A DNA stretch of 37,560 nt. Origin: a virus. The stretch is taken from positions 1 through 37,560 of the IMG/VR virus record IMGVR_UViG_3300008952_000138; one strand, 5' to 3'. The notes below the pieces were generated by a model. That model searched no databases, was not told the DNA's origin, and saw only the letters and a list, made by a program, of their open reading frames with translations. Both the position numbers and the translations under genes were made by a program. This document shows positions 9,193 through 16,361 of this stretch, one piece after another; within the stretch, counting starts at the first letter, position 1, and each line of letters opens with the position of its first letter.

Positions 9193-9747
9193 CTCTTTGA
9201 GTATGTCTATCTTGTTCTTGTAAAGTATTTACAACATTTTTTACAGTATTAAGATTCTTTATTAAATCATATCCGTATTTTTCCTTGATTTCTAATATTT
9301 CTTTTAATGATCCGATACCATTACTCATAGCATTTACCAATAAAATTAATTCTTCTAGTTCAGGGTGTTTATTAACAGAATCTATTCGTTCTTTTGAATC
9401 CCCTTCGTAGCAGAGACGAACTGCTTCGCTAAAGCTGTCGATCCAAACTTTGTTAAAAAAATATAGACAGAAGCAGTAAGTTCTCTTATCTCCCCTTCTG
9501 ACATGGTATCTATATCTGTTTTCTTAAAATCTTTTAATCCTAAAGGTAATACTGCATTAAACCATTCATCTTCTATTTCCTCTATTTGTTCTTGTGATAG
9601 TTTTTCAACCCCTGCTTCTTCTAATTTTAAATGTTTATCTCTTAACAGTTTAATTGATTTAAGTTCTTTACGAGTTACTATTTCTTTAAACTCATATATT
9701 AAATCATCTCTAACTATTATTTTACCGTTTTCAAAATCTACTTCCAT
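9185..9747 (-). CDS. Tail assembly chaperone, -1 frameshift product
   Basis: The zero-frame product described at 9382-9747 can be extended by a -1 shift at the slippery heptamer T TTT TTA (minus strand, 9460-9454). The -1 frame is open from there to a TAG at 9185-9187 and adds 89 residues (NKVWIDSF... to ...DRHTQRVG), giving about 187 residues in all. The added part is charged and helical. This matches the G/GT arrangement of siphovirus tail chaperones, where the long form recruits tail tube protein onto the tape measure. The end overlaps the TTG of the next gene by 8 nt. The frameshift is inferred from sequence, not measured. Confidence 0.75.
9382..9747 (-). CDS. Tail assembly chaperone, zero-frame product
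   Basis: This 121-residue acidic protein lies between the tail tube gene and the tape measure gene, where a short tail assembly chaperone is expected. It opens with a short beta segment (MEVDFENGKIIVRDDLIYEF) and continues with helices rich in Glu and Lys. It stops at TAG 9382-9384, about 24 codons beyond the T TTT TTA slippery site. The ATG at 9747 follows a TTTAAATATA tract about 27 nt upstream that could act as a TATA box. No sequence family is recognised with certainty; the call rests on position and on the frameshift arrangement. Confidence 0.75.
   Translation of the reverse strand: MEVDFENGKIIVRDDLIYEFKEIVTRKELKSIKLLRDKHLKLEEAGVEKLSQEQIEEIEDEWFNAVLPLGLKDFKKTDIDTMSEGEIRELTASVYIFLTKFGSTALAKQFVSATKGIQKNE
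9454..9460 (-). promoter_or_regulatory. Programmed -1 frameshift site T TTT TTA
   Basis: On the minus strand the zero-frame codons are ATT TTT TTA ACA, so the heptamer T TTT TTA is in the correct X XXY YYZ phase. It is the same slippery sequence used by HIV-1. Downstream lie two possible short stems (GCTT/AAGC and TTCGT/ACGAA). The -1 frame stays open for 89 codons beyond it. Confidence 0.75.
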
Positions 9748-9780
9748 GTTATTAACTAATTGTTAATAATATATTTAAAC

Positions 9781-10692
9781 CTATGCTATAGTTAAGCCTT
9801 CTGCTCTTGCTGTAATGCTCTCTACATAAGCGTCAGTTGTAGTTGCACTTCTAGCACTTGACCATGAAGATATTACACAATTTGAATATGTTAAGGTCTT
9901 TGCAGGGCTTGATGAGAATTTGTATGTTGCTGCTCTTGCTGTTTTTGCTTTATAATCAGTTACAAGTGTTGTATTCTTTACAAATGCGTCAACACTAAAT
10001 TCTATTCTTCTTGTTGTTGGTTTTGCATAAGTAATGGTTGATGAACCATTTACTGATAATACTGACATATCTCTTGTTACAGTAGTTGAAAATCTTCTTT
10101 CAGGTGTTGCAACAGAGTTCCATGTAAAAGGATCTGCTCCTGCGTCAGTATGAGTTAGTGGACTTGCTGTAGGAATTGATACAAATGTTGGACTTGTTAA
10201 ACCATGTGAAGTTGTAGGGGTTGCTATTTCTTTACAGATCCAGGTCATATCTGCGTTCCAAGTTCCTCTCTCTAATGATAGAGTTGTAGAAGTTGGCAAA
10301 CAACCTTTTAAAATAGTATAATATTCTGTGTTATCTAATTTCTCTGAAAATACAAATGATAGTGAAGCGTCAACTGTTCCTGTTCCTGCACCTGATACTA
10401 AACCATAGTTTAATAATACTGAATCTGTTGGATTAAATCTTGTTGTAAATGTATATAATTCTCCTGTTTTTACTGCGTCAACAATATCTTCTGATCCTAA
10501 TACGTCAACATCTTGATGAACAACATCTGGATTTAATGTAATTTCTGTGTTAAGTCCTGCTGCTACAAATGTAGGACTAGATGTTGGTGTTACGCCATAA
10601 GAAGTTGGGCCTGTAATAATACTTGATGTTTCCTGAATATACTGTAATGGTTTTACAATATCTTTTTTGGTAGTTACATTATGTGCTGCCAT
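9781..10692 (-). CDS. Major tail tube protein
   Basis: This 303-residue Thr/Ser-rich protein is all-beta in pattern and lies between the putative tail terminator and the tail chaperone genes, as tail tube proteins do. Visible strand blocks include GELYTFTTRFNPTDSVLL, YTILKGCLPTSTTLSLERG and RRIEFSVDAFVKNTT. The repeated SVDAF/SLERG-type strands and the conserved position support the call. A late-promoter element lies exactly 35 nt upstream of the ATG, in line with strong late expression. The C-terminal 60 residues could be an exposed Ig-like extension, but I cannot show that. Confidence 0.82.
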   Translation of the reverse strand: MAAHNVTTKKDIVKPLQYIQETSSIITGPTSYGVTPTSSPTFVAAGLNTEITLNPDVVHQDVDVLGSEDIVDAVKTGELYTFTTRFNPTDSVLLNYGLVSGAGTGTVDASLSFVFSEKLDNTEYYTILKGCLPTSTTLSLERGTWNADMTWICKEIATPTTSHGLTSPTFVSIPTASPLTHTDAGADPFTWNSVATPERRFSTTVTRDMSVLSVNGSSTITYAKPTTRRIEFSVDAFVKNTTLVTDYKAKTARAATYKFSSSPAKTLTYSNCVISSWSSARSATTTDAYVESITARAEGLTIA

Positions 10693-10717
10693 GTTAAATC
10701 ATTACATTAAAATAATT

Positions 10718-10727
10718 AAGAGAAGTA
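10718..10727 (-). promoter_or_regulatory. Late promoter element TACTTCTCTT
   Basis: TACTTCTCTT on the minus strand begins 35 nt before the tail tube ATG at 10692, directly after the stop of the upstream gene, and is followed by AATTATTTTAAT. Confidence 0.7.
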
Positions 10728-10728
10728 T

Positions 10729-11244
10729 CTATGATTTATCCTTATACCACACTATAATCAAGAAACCTTGACTACTAGGGTTAGTATCTAATTCTCCTTC
10801 AGGTTCAATCCTTGAGAACTCTACTTCTGAATTTTCAAAAAATTGTGCTTCACTGTTAGCTCCATTTGACTTTACTAATCTTGTAGAATTATCTGGAGCT
10901 CTTTCCCATATTATACGATTAACTTCATCTTCAAACTGACCTAAGACTTCCATATTTTCTCCCCAAACATCTAATGATACCTCTGTTCTCCATTCATGTG
11001 AACCGTCTCCATTTGGATCATTTTCAGAATCCGAACTTCTAGCCCTACTAGACACGTTGATAAAAATTTTATTTGGGCCTGTATAATCTTGTCTTGCAAG
11101 AAAGTCAGGATCATCTGTTCCATTTTCAATATCAGGTGTGATACCCCCTGTATTACTAGAGTTCCAATCTGTAGTTAAATGATAATCAAGAACCTTATCA
11201 AAGTTCTCCCTTGTTCCACTTAGATTTCTAATCGTTACGGTCAT
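10729..11244 (-). CDS. Putative tail terminator / neck protein
   Basis: This 171-residue protein is encoded just before the tail tube gene, where siphoviruses place the tail terminator. It has mixed alpha/beta character: KIFINVSSRARSS and HEWRTEVSLDVWGENMEVLGQFEDEVNRII form a strand-helix unit like that of terminator proteins, and the C-terminus ends in a strand (GFLIIVWYKDKS). The ATG overlaps the 3' end of the 30-residue zinc-finger gene. Function is inferred mainly from position. Confidence 0.6.
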   Translation of the reverse strand: MTVTIRNLSGTRENFDKVLDYHLTTDWNSSNTGGITPDIENGTDDPDFLARQDYTGPNKIFINVSSRARSSDSENDPNGDGSHEWRTEVSLDVWGENMEVLGQFEDEVNRIIWERAPDNSTRLVKSNGANSEAQFFENSEVEFSRIEPEGELDTNPSSQGFLIIVWYKDKS

Positions 11245-11320
11245 GCCACATCAAGTGATCCTCATATTGATTGTTTCCATCATCTGTAATTGTTTCATTA
11301 CAAATAGAACATTTTACCAT
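11228..11320 (-). CDS. 30-residue C2H2 zinc-finger protein
   Basis: The frame starts at ATG 11320, overlapping the stop of the connector gene (ATGGTAA), and ends 17 nt inside the next gene. The peptide has CSIC near the N-terminus and HLMWH near the C-terminus, a C-x2-C ... H-x3-H spacing that would bind one zinc ion. Tight overlaps on both sides favour it being a real gene of the late operon. Its role is unknown. Confidence 0.6.
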   Translation of the reverse strand: MVKCSICNETITDDGNNQYEDHLMWHDRND

Positions 11321-11634
11321 ACGAATCTCACATTACCCCAATTACCTTCTTGGGAAGGGATTTGTTGATCTCGTACTGCTAATAAGACTTCCATAGCCTG
11401 TTTAGTAAAAGTAGATTCTCTACCTGTCCTTGCTTCCTGAATAAGTCCTGCTGCATATAATTCTGCTATGGTTTTTATCCTTTCTGGAACTGAACTCATA
11501 TCTGTTTGTAAATTTAATACTGAATTAATCTTAGTTGTAGCCACCTGTAAAGCACTTGCTACGTTTGCAGGGGTTGAAGACTTTACATTTCCCCAAACTA
11601 ACTTCTGAACTTCTGCTGAATCTCCATATACCAT
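11314..11634 (-). CDS. Putative head-tail connector (gp6-like)
   Basis: Starting from the ATG at 11634 the product has 106 residues, mostly alpha-helical: VQKLVWGNVK, then NVASALQVATTKINSVLNL, then RIKTIAELYAAGLIQEAR. This helix pattern and the position between capsid and tail genes fit the gp6/gp15 head-tail adaptor family. The frame is open further upstream to 11718, but a late-promoter element at 11662-11671 lies inside that extension and would place the transcript start near 11636, so the shorter form is preferred. An ATG at 11640 is an alternative. Confidence 0.65.
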   Translation of the reverse strand: MVYGDSAEVQKLVWGNVKSSTPANVASALQVATTKINSVLNLQTDMSSVPERIKTIAELYAAGLIQEARTGRESTFTKQAMEVLLAVRDQQIPSQEGNWGNVRFVW

Positions 11635-11661
11635 ATACATCTTTATATTAACGTTCATATA

Positions 11662-11671
11662 AAGAGAAGTT
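11662..11671 (-). promoter_or_regulatory. Late promoter element AACTTCTCTT
   Basis: AACTTCTCTT on the minus strand begins 37 nt before the ATG at 11634 (31 nt before the ATG at 11640). It is followed by TATATGAACGTTAATATAAA. The spacing is slightly different from other copies. Confidence 0.6.
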
Positions 11672-11765
11672 ATGCAAATTTTATTACATCGAAACAACAT
11701 AAAATGGCTAGGAGACATGGAAAGATACGTGTATAATACAGGTGATTTTATGACAGAATTTGATT

Positions 11766-12590
11766 TTATTGCAACAATACTCTTACGTCAGATACGACTA
11801 TCTTTGGAATAAACCATTCCAAACTCTCTATTTTTTTATCTAAGAATACTGGATTGGGTTGTTTCCAACCATCTTCCCCATATAATATAACCATCGCATT
11901 TACATCTATTGGTTGTATTGGCATGGTATAATTTGTGAATGGTTTGAATGTTGGAGACATTACACTTTTATTCTCATCACCATCTTCATTATAATGATGA
12001 AGTAGTCCTACAGCATGGCCAAACTCATGTTTTATTATGTGTTGAATGTCTGAATCTTCCATTCTCTTAGGTTCTAAATTTATCACTATCTCATTATCAT
12101 CTTTGATTTCTCCTAAATCTATCGTGTGTGGGGTGTTTATATTATATGTGAATATTACTATTTGTGAGTATTTATGTTTAGACCAAGAATGATCAAAATG
12201 AGTATATCCTAATGCTGATTTCCCTACCCTTGATAAATCATTGGTTTCCTCAAATGTTATTACAATATCACAATCTAAATAATCATGTACTTTCTTATCA
12301 ATATGTTCTTCCCATTCGTAAAGATATAATGGAATATACCAATCTCCACCTGTTGCCAAAGTCATTGTGTTTTCCCACTCTTTTATTCCTGTGAATACTG
12401 AATAAAGTTGGTATTGATTAAAATATTCTTCATCATATTCGGGTTCAAATATACAGGTTGTTGGGTTATCTGTAAATCTAATATTGATAGTTTTAAAATA
12501 ATCACCAAAGGCTTCTTGTATTGTAAAACCAAACATTAACCCGACCATAGTAAAAGCTAGTAAAAAAAGAAAAATGTATAGACCTTCCAT
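11766..12590 (-). CDS. Membrane-anchored or secreted metzincin protease
   Basis: The 274-residue protein begins with a hydrophobic segment (residues 4-23) that would act as signal peptide or membrane anchor. The catalytic signature HEFGHAVGLLHH (188-199) is a full HExxHxxGxxH zinc site, and SVMSPTF (209-215) supplies the Met-turn, so this is a matrixin-type metzincin. A CIFEP motif near residue 46 recalls M10-like proteases of Thaumarchaeota (from memory). The gene follows two holin-like genes within the structural operon, so a role in breaching the S-layer at lysis or entry is proposed. A TATA-like TTTATATAAA (12608-12617) lies just upstream. Confidence 0.85.
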   Translation of the reverse strand: MEGLYIFLFLLAFTMVGLMFGFTIQEAFGDYFKTINIRFTDNPTTCIFEPEYDEEYFNQYQLYSVFTGIKEWENTMTLATGGDWYIPLYLYEWEEHIDKKVHDYLDCDIVITFEETNDLSRVGKSALGYTHFDHSWSKHKYSQIVIFTYNINTPHTIDLGEIKDDNEIVINLEPKRMEDSDIQHIIKHEFGHAVGLLHHYNEDGDENKSVMSPTFKPFTNYTMPIQPIDVNAMVILYGEDGWKQPNPVFLDKKIESLEWFIPKIVVSDVRVLLQ

Positions 12591-12607
12591 ACAAAAGTCT
12601 TGTATTT

Positions 12608-12617
12608 TTTATATAAA
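12608..12617 (-). promoter_or_regulatory. TATA box for metzincin gene
   Basis: The palindromic TTTATATAAA has its upstream edge 27 nt before the ATG at 12590, compatible with a short or leaderless transcript. This gene therefore seems to have a canonical archaeal promoter inside the late operon. Confidence 0.5.
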
Positions 12618-12621
12618 AGCT

Positions 12622-12780
12622 CTATTCGTTTCTGTGTTTGATTTGATCTGCTGCTATAAATGCTGCTATTGGTGCAAGTAATAAAACTGCTCCCTCAACA
12701 TCATTTACTACGTCTTTTGCAATTAGTAGTGCAGAAACCAAACCGTATGATATGATTCCTATGTATCTTGTTGACCACAT
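12622..12780 (-). CDS. 52-residue two-helix membrane protein, holin-like
   Basis: The product has two hydrophobic segments (about residues 6-21 and 29-44) separated by a charged turn (KDVVNDVEG) and a basic-acidic C-terminus (DQIKHRNE). This hairpin topology and size suit a small holin. A G-rich GGGGGGT lies 9 nt before the ATG, and a late-promoter variant (TACTTCTGAT) begins 35 nt upstream. It stands between a coiled-coil/TM gene and the metzincin gene. Holin activity is inferred from topology and context. Confidence 0.6.
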   Translation of the reverse strand: MWSTRYIGIISYGLVSALLIAKDVVNDVEGAVLLLAPIAAFIAADQIKHRNE

Positions 12781-12805
12781 AATTTACCCCCCATAATAAT
12801 GACAA

Positions 12806-12815
12806 ATCAGAAGTA
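12806..12815 (-). promoter_or_regulatory. Late promoter element TACTTCTGAT
   Basis: TACTTCTGAT on the minus strand begins 35 nt before the ATG at 12780. The identical ten bases occur inside the capsid gene at 14501-14510. Confidence 0.6.
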
Positions 12816-12819
12816 ATAT

Positions 12820-13029
12820 TTAAATGCTAGGTAAATAATCGATAAAACTAAATAAACCAATAATACCAATAATTGTTCCTAACACTCCTACTGACCTATT
12901 AAATTTTCTTTCAGAGTTTTCTTTCTCCAGTGTAATATAAGCGTCAATCTTCTCTATACGATTACAGGTATCATCTAGTCGTTCCTCGAACTTGTCTATT
13001 CGTTGAAATAAACGTTCTTCAATATCCAT
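12820..13029 (-). CDS. XhlA-like coiled-coil/TM protein
   Basis: The 69-residue product has an amphipathic coiled coil at residues 1-45 (FQRIDKFEERLDDTCNRIEK) and one membrane helix at about 47-65 (VGVLGTIIGIIGLFSFI). This matches the layout of XhlA/haemolysin-type holin partners of bacteriophages. The gene directly follows the capsid gene and precedes the second small membrane protein and the metzincin. A late-promoter element lies 35 nt upstream of the ATG. Confidence 0.65.
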   Translation of the reverse strand: MDIEERLFQRIDKFEERLDDTCNRIEKIDAYITLEKENSERKFNRSVGVLGTIIGIIGLFSFIDYLPSI

Positions 13030-13054
13030 TACTTAATGAATATAAATAAAAGAT

Positions 13055-13064
13055 AAGGGAAGTT
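13055..13064 (-). promoter_or_regulatory. Late promoter element AACTTCCCTT
   Basis: AACTTCCCTT on the minus strand begins 35 nt before the ATG at 13029 and is followed by an AT-rich tract ATCTTTTATTTATA. Confidence 0.65.
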
Positions 13065-13087
13065 TTATTTTAGTCTAACCTTATTGA

Positions 13088-14473
13088 CTAATCTTGTTTG
13101 CTACTTAAGATAACATAAGCTGCTGAATCCAATACGCCTGCGTTGGTTCTATGTGTTGCAACGACTGATACGGATTGGTTATCAATGTTCTTGTCAAACT
13201 CTAATTCGAGTTTTCTTCCTGAAGCAACTGCGAAAGCTTTGCCTTTAACCCACATTACATTTCTGTAAGAGTTGTTTGCAGTTCGTAGTGTGTTTGTAAC
13301 AAATAGATCGACACCTAAGTATCTTTCCAATCTACCTTGTTGAGAGATAGCTGGATCTCCGTTTTGTACAAATCTTGCTATGTCAGGATCAGAAATTAAT
13401 GTTCTAAAAGCTCTAGGTGTGATAGCCAAGACAACGTTGCCTGGTGCTACATCAAAGCCTGCTTCTTCTAGTTTTTGACGACCAAACTCTACACCTTCTT
13501 TTAGGAACTCACCTGAAGCGTCTTCTTCTGAAGTAGAAGTTACGTTTGCTCCTGTGTCAGCTCTTAAATGTTTGCCTGCAACAAAAGTGTTATATCCACT
13601 TGCTGCTGCTGCTGGTGCTGCGATATCTTTCAAGATAATACTTGCTTCGTCTTGGATAGCTCTCAATCTAGCAGTTGAACGGATTGCTTCTAATAGACCA
13701 CTTGGGTATTTTTCAATCTCTGTTTTCTTAACTACTTGACGGAAACCTCTTGGGGTATCTGCTGCAACATCTACACTAGTTAAAGTGTGTGTACTTGCAG
13801 AAATATCGCTTCCACCTTCTGTGATATCTGCAAATGCAGGAATATCAATCTTGTAGAAACGAACTTTGTCGTTACCTTGTGGGATTTCTTTGAACTGTGT
13901 CCATTGTCTTACTGGTTTGACACTAATGCCACCTGGTAGAACAATTATGTCTCTTTGAGCTGAAACTGTTGGGATAGTACCTGAAGTAGAAACTGCTTCT
14001 GTAACAGGAGAGTTTTCTTTGACGGTGTGGGCTTTATAAAAGTCCTCTTTGTCAATTTCTATCACTACACTGTTTCCCTTTAGAACTTTTTTAAGTTCTT
14101 CAGTTTGTTCTTCAACGCCTTCTTCAACATAACCTTTTGGGGTTGTGTTTTCTTCAACAGTTGCTTTTGGAGCATAGTTCTCACGAATCTCATCTTGAAT
14201 GGATTCTAGTTTGGCTTCAACCTTTGCATTAACTTCTGTTTCAACATTGGTTTGTTCTGCTTTAGAACAACCACAATCTTCTTGAGGAACAGTTATTTTT
14301 GGTGCTTGTACTTCTGGAACTACTGCTTCAGGTGCTTTTGGAGCTTCTGGAGCTGGGGTTTCAGGAACACATTTTCCATCAACAAGTTTCTGTCCTTCAG
14401 GACATTGAGGCATTTCCTGTGCAGGAACCTCTTTTGTATCTACAGTAACCTTTGTTTCGGTTTCTTCTGCCAT
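13088..14473 (-). CDS. Major capsid protein from internal start (proposed)
   Basis: Codon 161 of the fusion is an ATG (14471-14473) followed by a typical acidic N-terminus (MAEETETKVTV). Initiation there would give a 461-residue scaffold-plus-capsid polypeptide without the protease. The sequence TACTTCTGAT at 14501-14510, 37 nt upstream, is identical to the late-promoter element of the holin-like gene. Nested protease/scaffold genes are known in lambda (C/Nu3). Protein N-terminal data would be needed to prove it. Confidence 0.5.
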   Translation of the reverse strand: MAEETETKVTVDTKEVPAQEMPQCPEGQKLVDGKCVPETPAPEAPKAPEAVVPEVQAPKITVPQEDCGCSKAEQTNVETEVNAKVEAKLESIQDEIRENYAPKATVEENTTPKGYVEEGVEEQTEELKKVLKGNSVVIEIDKEDFYKAHTVKENSPVTEAVSTSGTIPTVSAQRDIIVLPGGISVKPVRQWTQFKEIPQGNDKVRFYKIDIPAFADITEGGSDISASTHTLTSVDVAADTPRGFRQVVKKTEIEKYPSGLLEAIRSTARLRAIQDEASIILKDIAAPAAAASGYNTFVAGKHLRADTGANVTSTSEEDASGEFLKEGVEFGRQKLEEAGFDVAPGNVVLAITPRAFRTLISDPDIARFVQNGDPAISQQGRLERYLGVDLFVTNTLRTANNSYRNVMWVKGKAFAVASGRKLELEFDKNIDNQSVSVVATHRTNAGVLDSAAYVILSSKQD

Positions 14474-14953
14474 GTTATTTATTTCTTTATTGGAAGTATT
14501 ATCAGAAGTAATTTTGGGTTTATATTCTTCAAATTTAACTAATTCTGTTGTAAAGTATTCTATAACATCTAAAGTAGCTTCAGGTATTCCAGGTGTTTCT
14601 ACTATAGACATTTCTTTAAAATTTAATCCTAATGGAACATTGTAACACTTACCTTCTTCATGACAAATTTGATCTTCTGACTGTGGTTCTGCTCCCAAAC
14701 TTACTTTAAACTCTTTATTTCCTAGTTGGGCCTCAATGGCTTCATTATCTACTGTTGCTTCATAATTTATTTGCATTTTATCTTGATCATATATCAATCT
14801 AGCAGATCCTATGATACCTTCATTATCTTGAATGTGATTCCATCTCAAAGGAACTGTTTTTCCGTCAGCTTTTGCTAATTCTTCTGGAAAATAGAAGTTT
14901 CCATTACGAGATACTCTAGGTAAAGCTAACAAACCTGTAATCTTCTTGACCAT
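13088..14953 (-). CDS. Prohead protease-scaffold-major capsid fusion
   Basis: The 621-residue protein has three parts. Residues 1-130 look like an HK97-type prohead protease: H40 in LRWNH, S85 in KVSLGAE, and FKEMSIVETPGIPEATL at 112-128. Residues 131-300 are a Glu/Pro/Val-rich linker with CPEGQKLVDGKCV and a coiled coil (VETEVNAKVEAKLESIQ), fitting a scaffold or delta domain. Residues 300-621 fit an HK97-fold capsid protein (ITPRAFRTLISDPDIARF, RYLGVDLFVTNT, LELEFDKN near the end). Portal upstream supports this. An internal ATG at 14473 preceded by a late-promoter element may also yield the capsid part alone. Confidence 0.88.
   Translation of the reverse strand: MVKKITGLLALPRVSRNGNFYFPEELAKADGKTVPLRWNHIQDNEGIIGSARLIYDQDKMQINYEATVDNEAIEAQLGNKEFKVSLGAEPQSEDQICHEEGKCYNVPLGLNFKEMSIVETPGIPEATLDVIEYFTTELVKFEEYKPKITSDNTSNKEINNMAEETETKVTVDTKEVPAQEMPQCPEGQKLVDGKCVPETPAPEAPKAPEAVVPEVQAPKITVPQEDCGCSKAEQTNVETEVNAKVEAKLESIQDEIRENYAPKATVEENTTPKGYVEEGVEEQTEELKKVLKGNSVVIEIDKEDFYKAHTVKENSPVTEAVSTSGTIPTVSAQRDIIVLPGGISVKPVRQWTQFKEIPQGNDKVRFYKIDIPAFADITEGGSDISASTHTLTSVDVAADTPRGFRQVVKKTEIEKYPSGLLEAIRSTARLRAIQDEASIILKDIAAPAAAASGYNTFVAGKHLRADTGANVTSTSEEDASGEFLKEGVEFGRQKLEEAGFDVAPGNVVLAITPRAFRTLISDPDIARFVQNGDPAISQQGRLERYLGVDLFVTNTLRTANNSYRNVMWVKGKAFAVASGRKLELEFDKNIDNQSVSVVATHRTNAGVLDSAAYVILSSKQD
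14501..14510 (-). promoter_or_regulatory. Internal late promoter element TACTTCTGAT
   Basis: This copy lies in the coding sequence of the protease-capsid fusion, 37 nt before the in-frame ATG at 14473. A second partial copy, TACTTCCA, is at 14491-14498. Confidence 0.5.
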
Positions 14954-14978
14954 TATATGTTATTTATTATTAATTATT

Positions 14979-14988
14979 AACAGAAGTA
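14979..14988 (-). promoter_or_regulatory. Late promoter element TACTTCTGTT
   Basis: TACTTCTGTT on the minus strand begins 35 nt before the ATG of the protease-capsid fusion and is followed by AATAATTAATAATAAATAAC. Confidence 0.68.
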
Positions 14989-15009
14989 ATAACTAATTCC
15001 TGTGAGGAA

Positions 15010-16326
15010 TTATTGTTTTTTAGGTCTTCCTCTAGGCTTTGGTATCTTTTCATTGACTATTTTCTTCAGTTCTTCCAACTTTTCATCAAAATCAGTTGGA
15101 TATTGGGTGTTTCTAAGGTCATTTGTTGGTGTAACGCTTGTAATTGGTGGTTCATCTCCATCTTTACTATCATCTAAGTCAATAATTGTGTTCTTTTTGA
15201 GGTAATCTCTTACTTCATCTCTTGTAATTGTGCCTTTTTCAAATAATTTCTGTATATCTTCTGCTGATAACTCAAATTTACTCTCTGTTTCAAAAATAAT
15301 ACTAACATCTGCTTTATCTGGATCAATTTTACTCATTTTTAGCATAGGATCAATGATTTCGTGTTTGATTTGCTCTGATAAACGTCTTTGAACACGCTTA
15401 ATCTTCCTCAAAACTACAGAATCAGTTGTTTCTGAAGAAGCTCTTGCTGTAAATCCTGCATTGAACATCTGTAGAGGAAATTGAGAACCCACTTCTATTA
15501 CATCTTGTTGTAAGTGTTCGATATATTTATCAAACTTAGAAGCAGGGTTTACCTCAAAGACTTTTACATCAAATTCCTTATCTGTGAGTATTTTTGCTCC
15601 TGGTTTTGCCTGTTTAAATGCGTCAGCTTGTTTTTCAATAAACTGTTCTCCTGCGTCAGCGAAGTGAATTAACATCATAGGACTGGCGTATGATTCAAAT
15701 ATCTTAACCATAGCATTTTCCACTCTCCACATACTTGTGATAGGACTAGGTTCACTAACACCATCTATAACTCTAGTTGCTGCTACTGATTGGAATAATC
15801 CTCTACCCCAAACTTCTCTATGCCTATTAGAGAATTTAAAATGACACAAGTCTTTAGGTTTTAACTCGTTTTGTTCTCCATCTACCTCTTGGATATATTT
15901 CAAAACTTTACCATGTGAATCTCTTATAATCTCTTTTACCGTTGTAATGTCAACTTCTACTAAATCTGCTAATAATGGGTATTTCTCAAATATGGCATTT
16001 CCTGTTACAACTAGGGAATGTGTTGCGTCTTCTAATTTACGTTCAAATTGAGTTACTTTTAGCCACTTTTCAATCTTTTTCCTAGCCTTATCATTTTGTG
16101 TTTTAATCTTTAGTCCAGAACCTAATATTAGTTGAACATAGGTATCACTTGCTAATGATAGTCTAGCGTCATGATCATTAAGATAAAATAAATCTTCAAA
16201 GTTAATTTCGGGTTCAAACGTAAAGTCTCTAAAACCCCCATCTCCACTTCTTACTATGGCATTACCATGTTCTTCATTAATAACCTTAATTTTACCTTCT
16301 GTTACCTTTTTACCAAAGATTGCCAT
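15010..16326 (-). CDS. Portal protein with C-terminal AT-hook
   Basis: The 438-residue protein follows the terminase genes and precedes the protease-capsid gene, the canonical portal position. Portal-like parts are the N-terminal beta region, TYVQLILGSGLKIKT, the helix pair LEDATHSLVVTGNAIFEKY, and the long stem/crown helices from VIDGVSEPSPITSMW to LRKIKRVQRRLSEQIKHEIIDPML. The last ten residues, PKPRGRPKKQ, form a textbook AT-hook, which binds the minor groove of AT-rich DNA and is unusual at a portal terminus. A late-promoter element is 35 nt upstream. Confidence 0.88.
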   Translation of the reverse strand: MAIFGKKVTEGKIKVINEEHGNAIVRSGDGGFRDFTFEPEINFEDLFYLNDHDARLSLASDTYVQLILGSGLKIKTQNDKARKKIEKWLKVTQFERKLEDATHSLVVTGNAIFEKYPLLADLVEVDITTVKEIIRDSHGKVLKYIQEVDGEQNELKPKDLCHFKFSNRHREVWGRGLFQSVAATRVIDGVSEPSPITSMWRVENAMVKIFESYASPMMLIHFADAGEQFIEKQADAFKQAKPGAKILTDKEFDVKVFEVNPASKFDKYIEHLQQDVIEVGSQFPLQMFNAGFTARASSETTDSVVLRKIKRVQRRLSEQIKHEIIDPMLKMSKIDPDKADVSIIFETESKFELSAEDIQKLFEKGTITRDEVRDYLKKNTIIDLDDSKDGDEPPITSVTPTNDLRNTQYPTDFDEKLEELKKIVNEKIPKPRGRPKKQ

Positions 16327-16351
16327 TAATGATTAAATGCCGTCAATTAAT

Positions 16352-16361
16352 TAGAGAAGTA
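16352..16361 (-). promoter_or_regulatory. Late promoter element TACTTCTCTA
   Basis: TACTTCTCTA on the minus strand begins 35 nt before the portal ATG at 16326, directly after the stop of the upstream gene. Confidence 0.7.

Noticed and set aside
11635-11718. Longer start for the connector gene (ATG at 11718)
   Set aside because: The extension contains a late-promoter element and has a Cys/Met-rich, non-family-like sequence, so it is more likely a leader and promoter region.
12212-12394. Plus-strand frame of 60 codons in the metzincin gene
   Set aside because: Shadow frame opposite the metzincin coding sequence; no promoter or ribosome-binding site.
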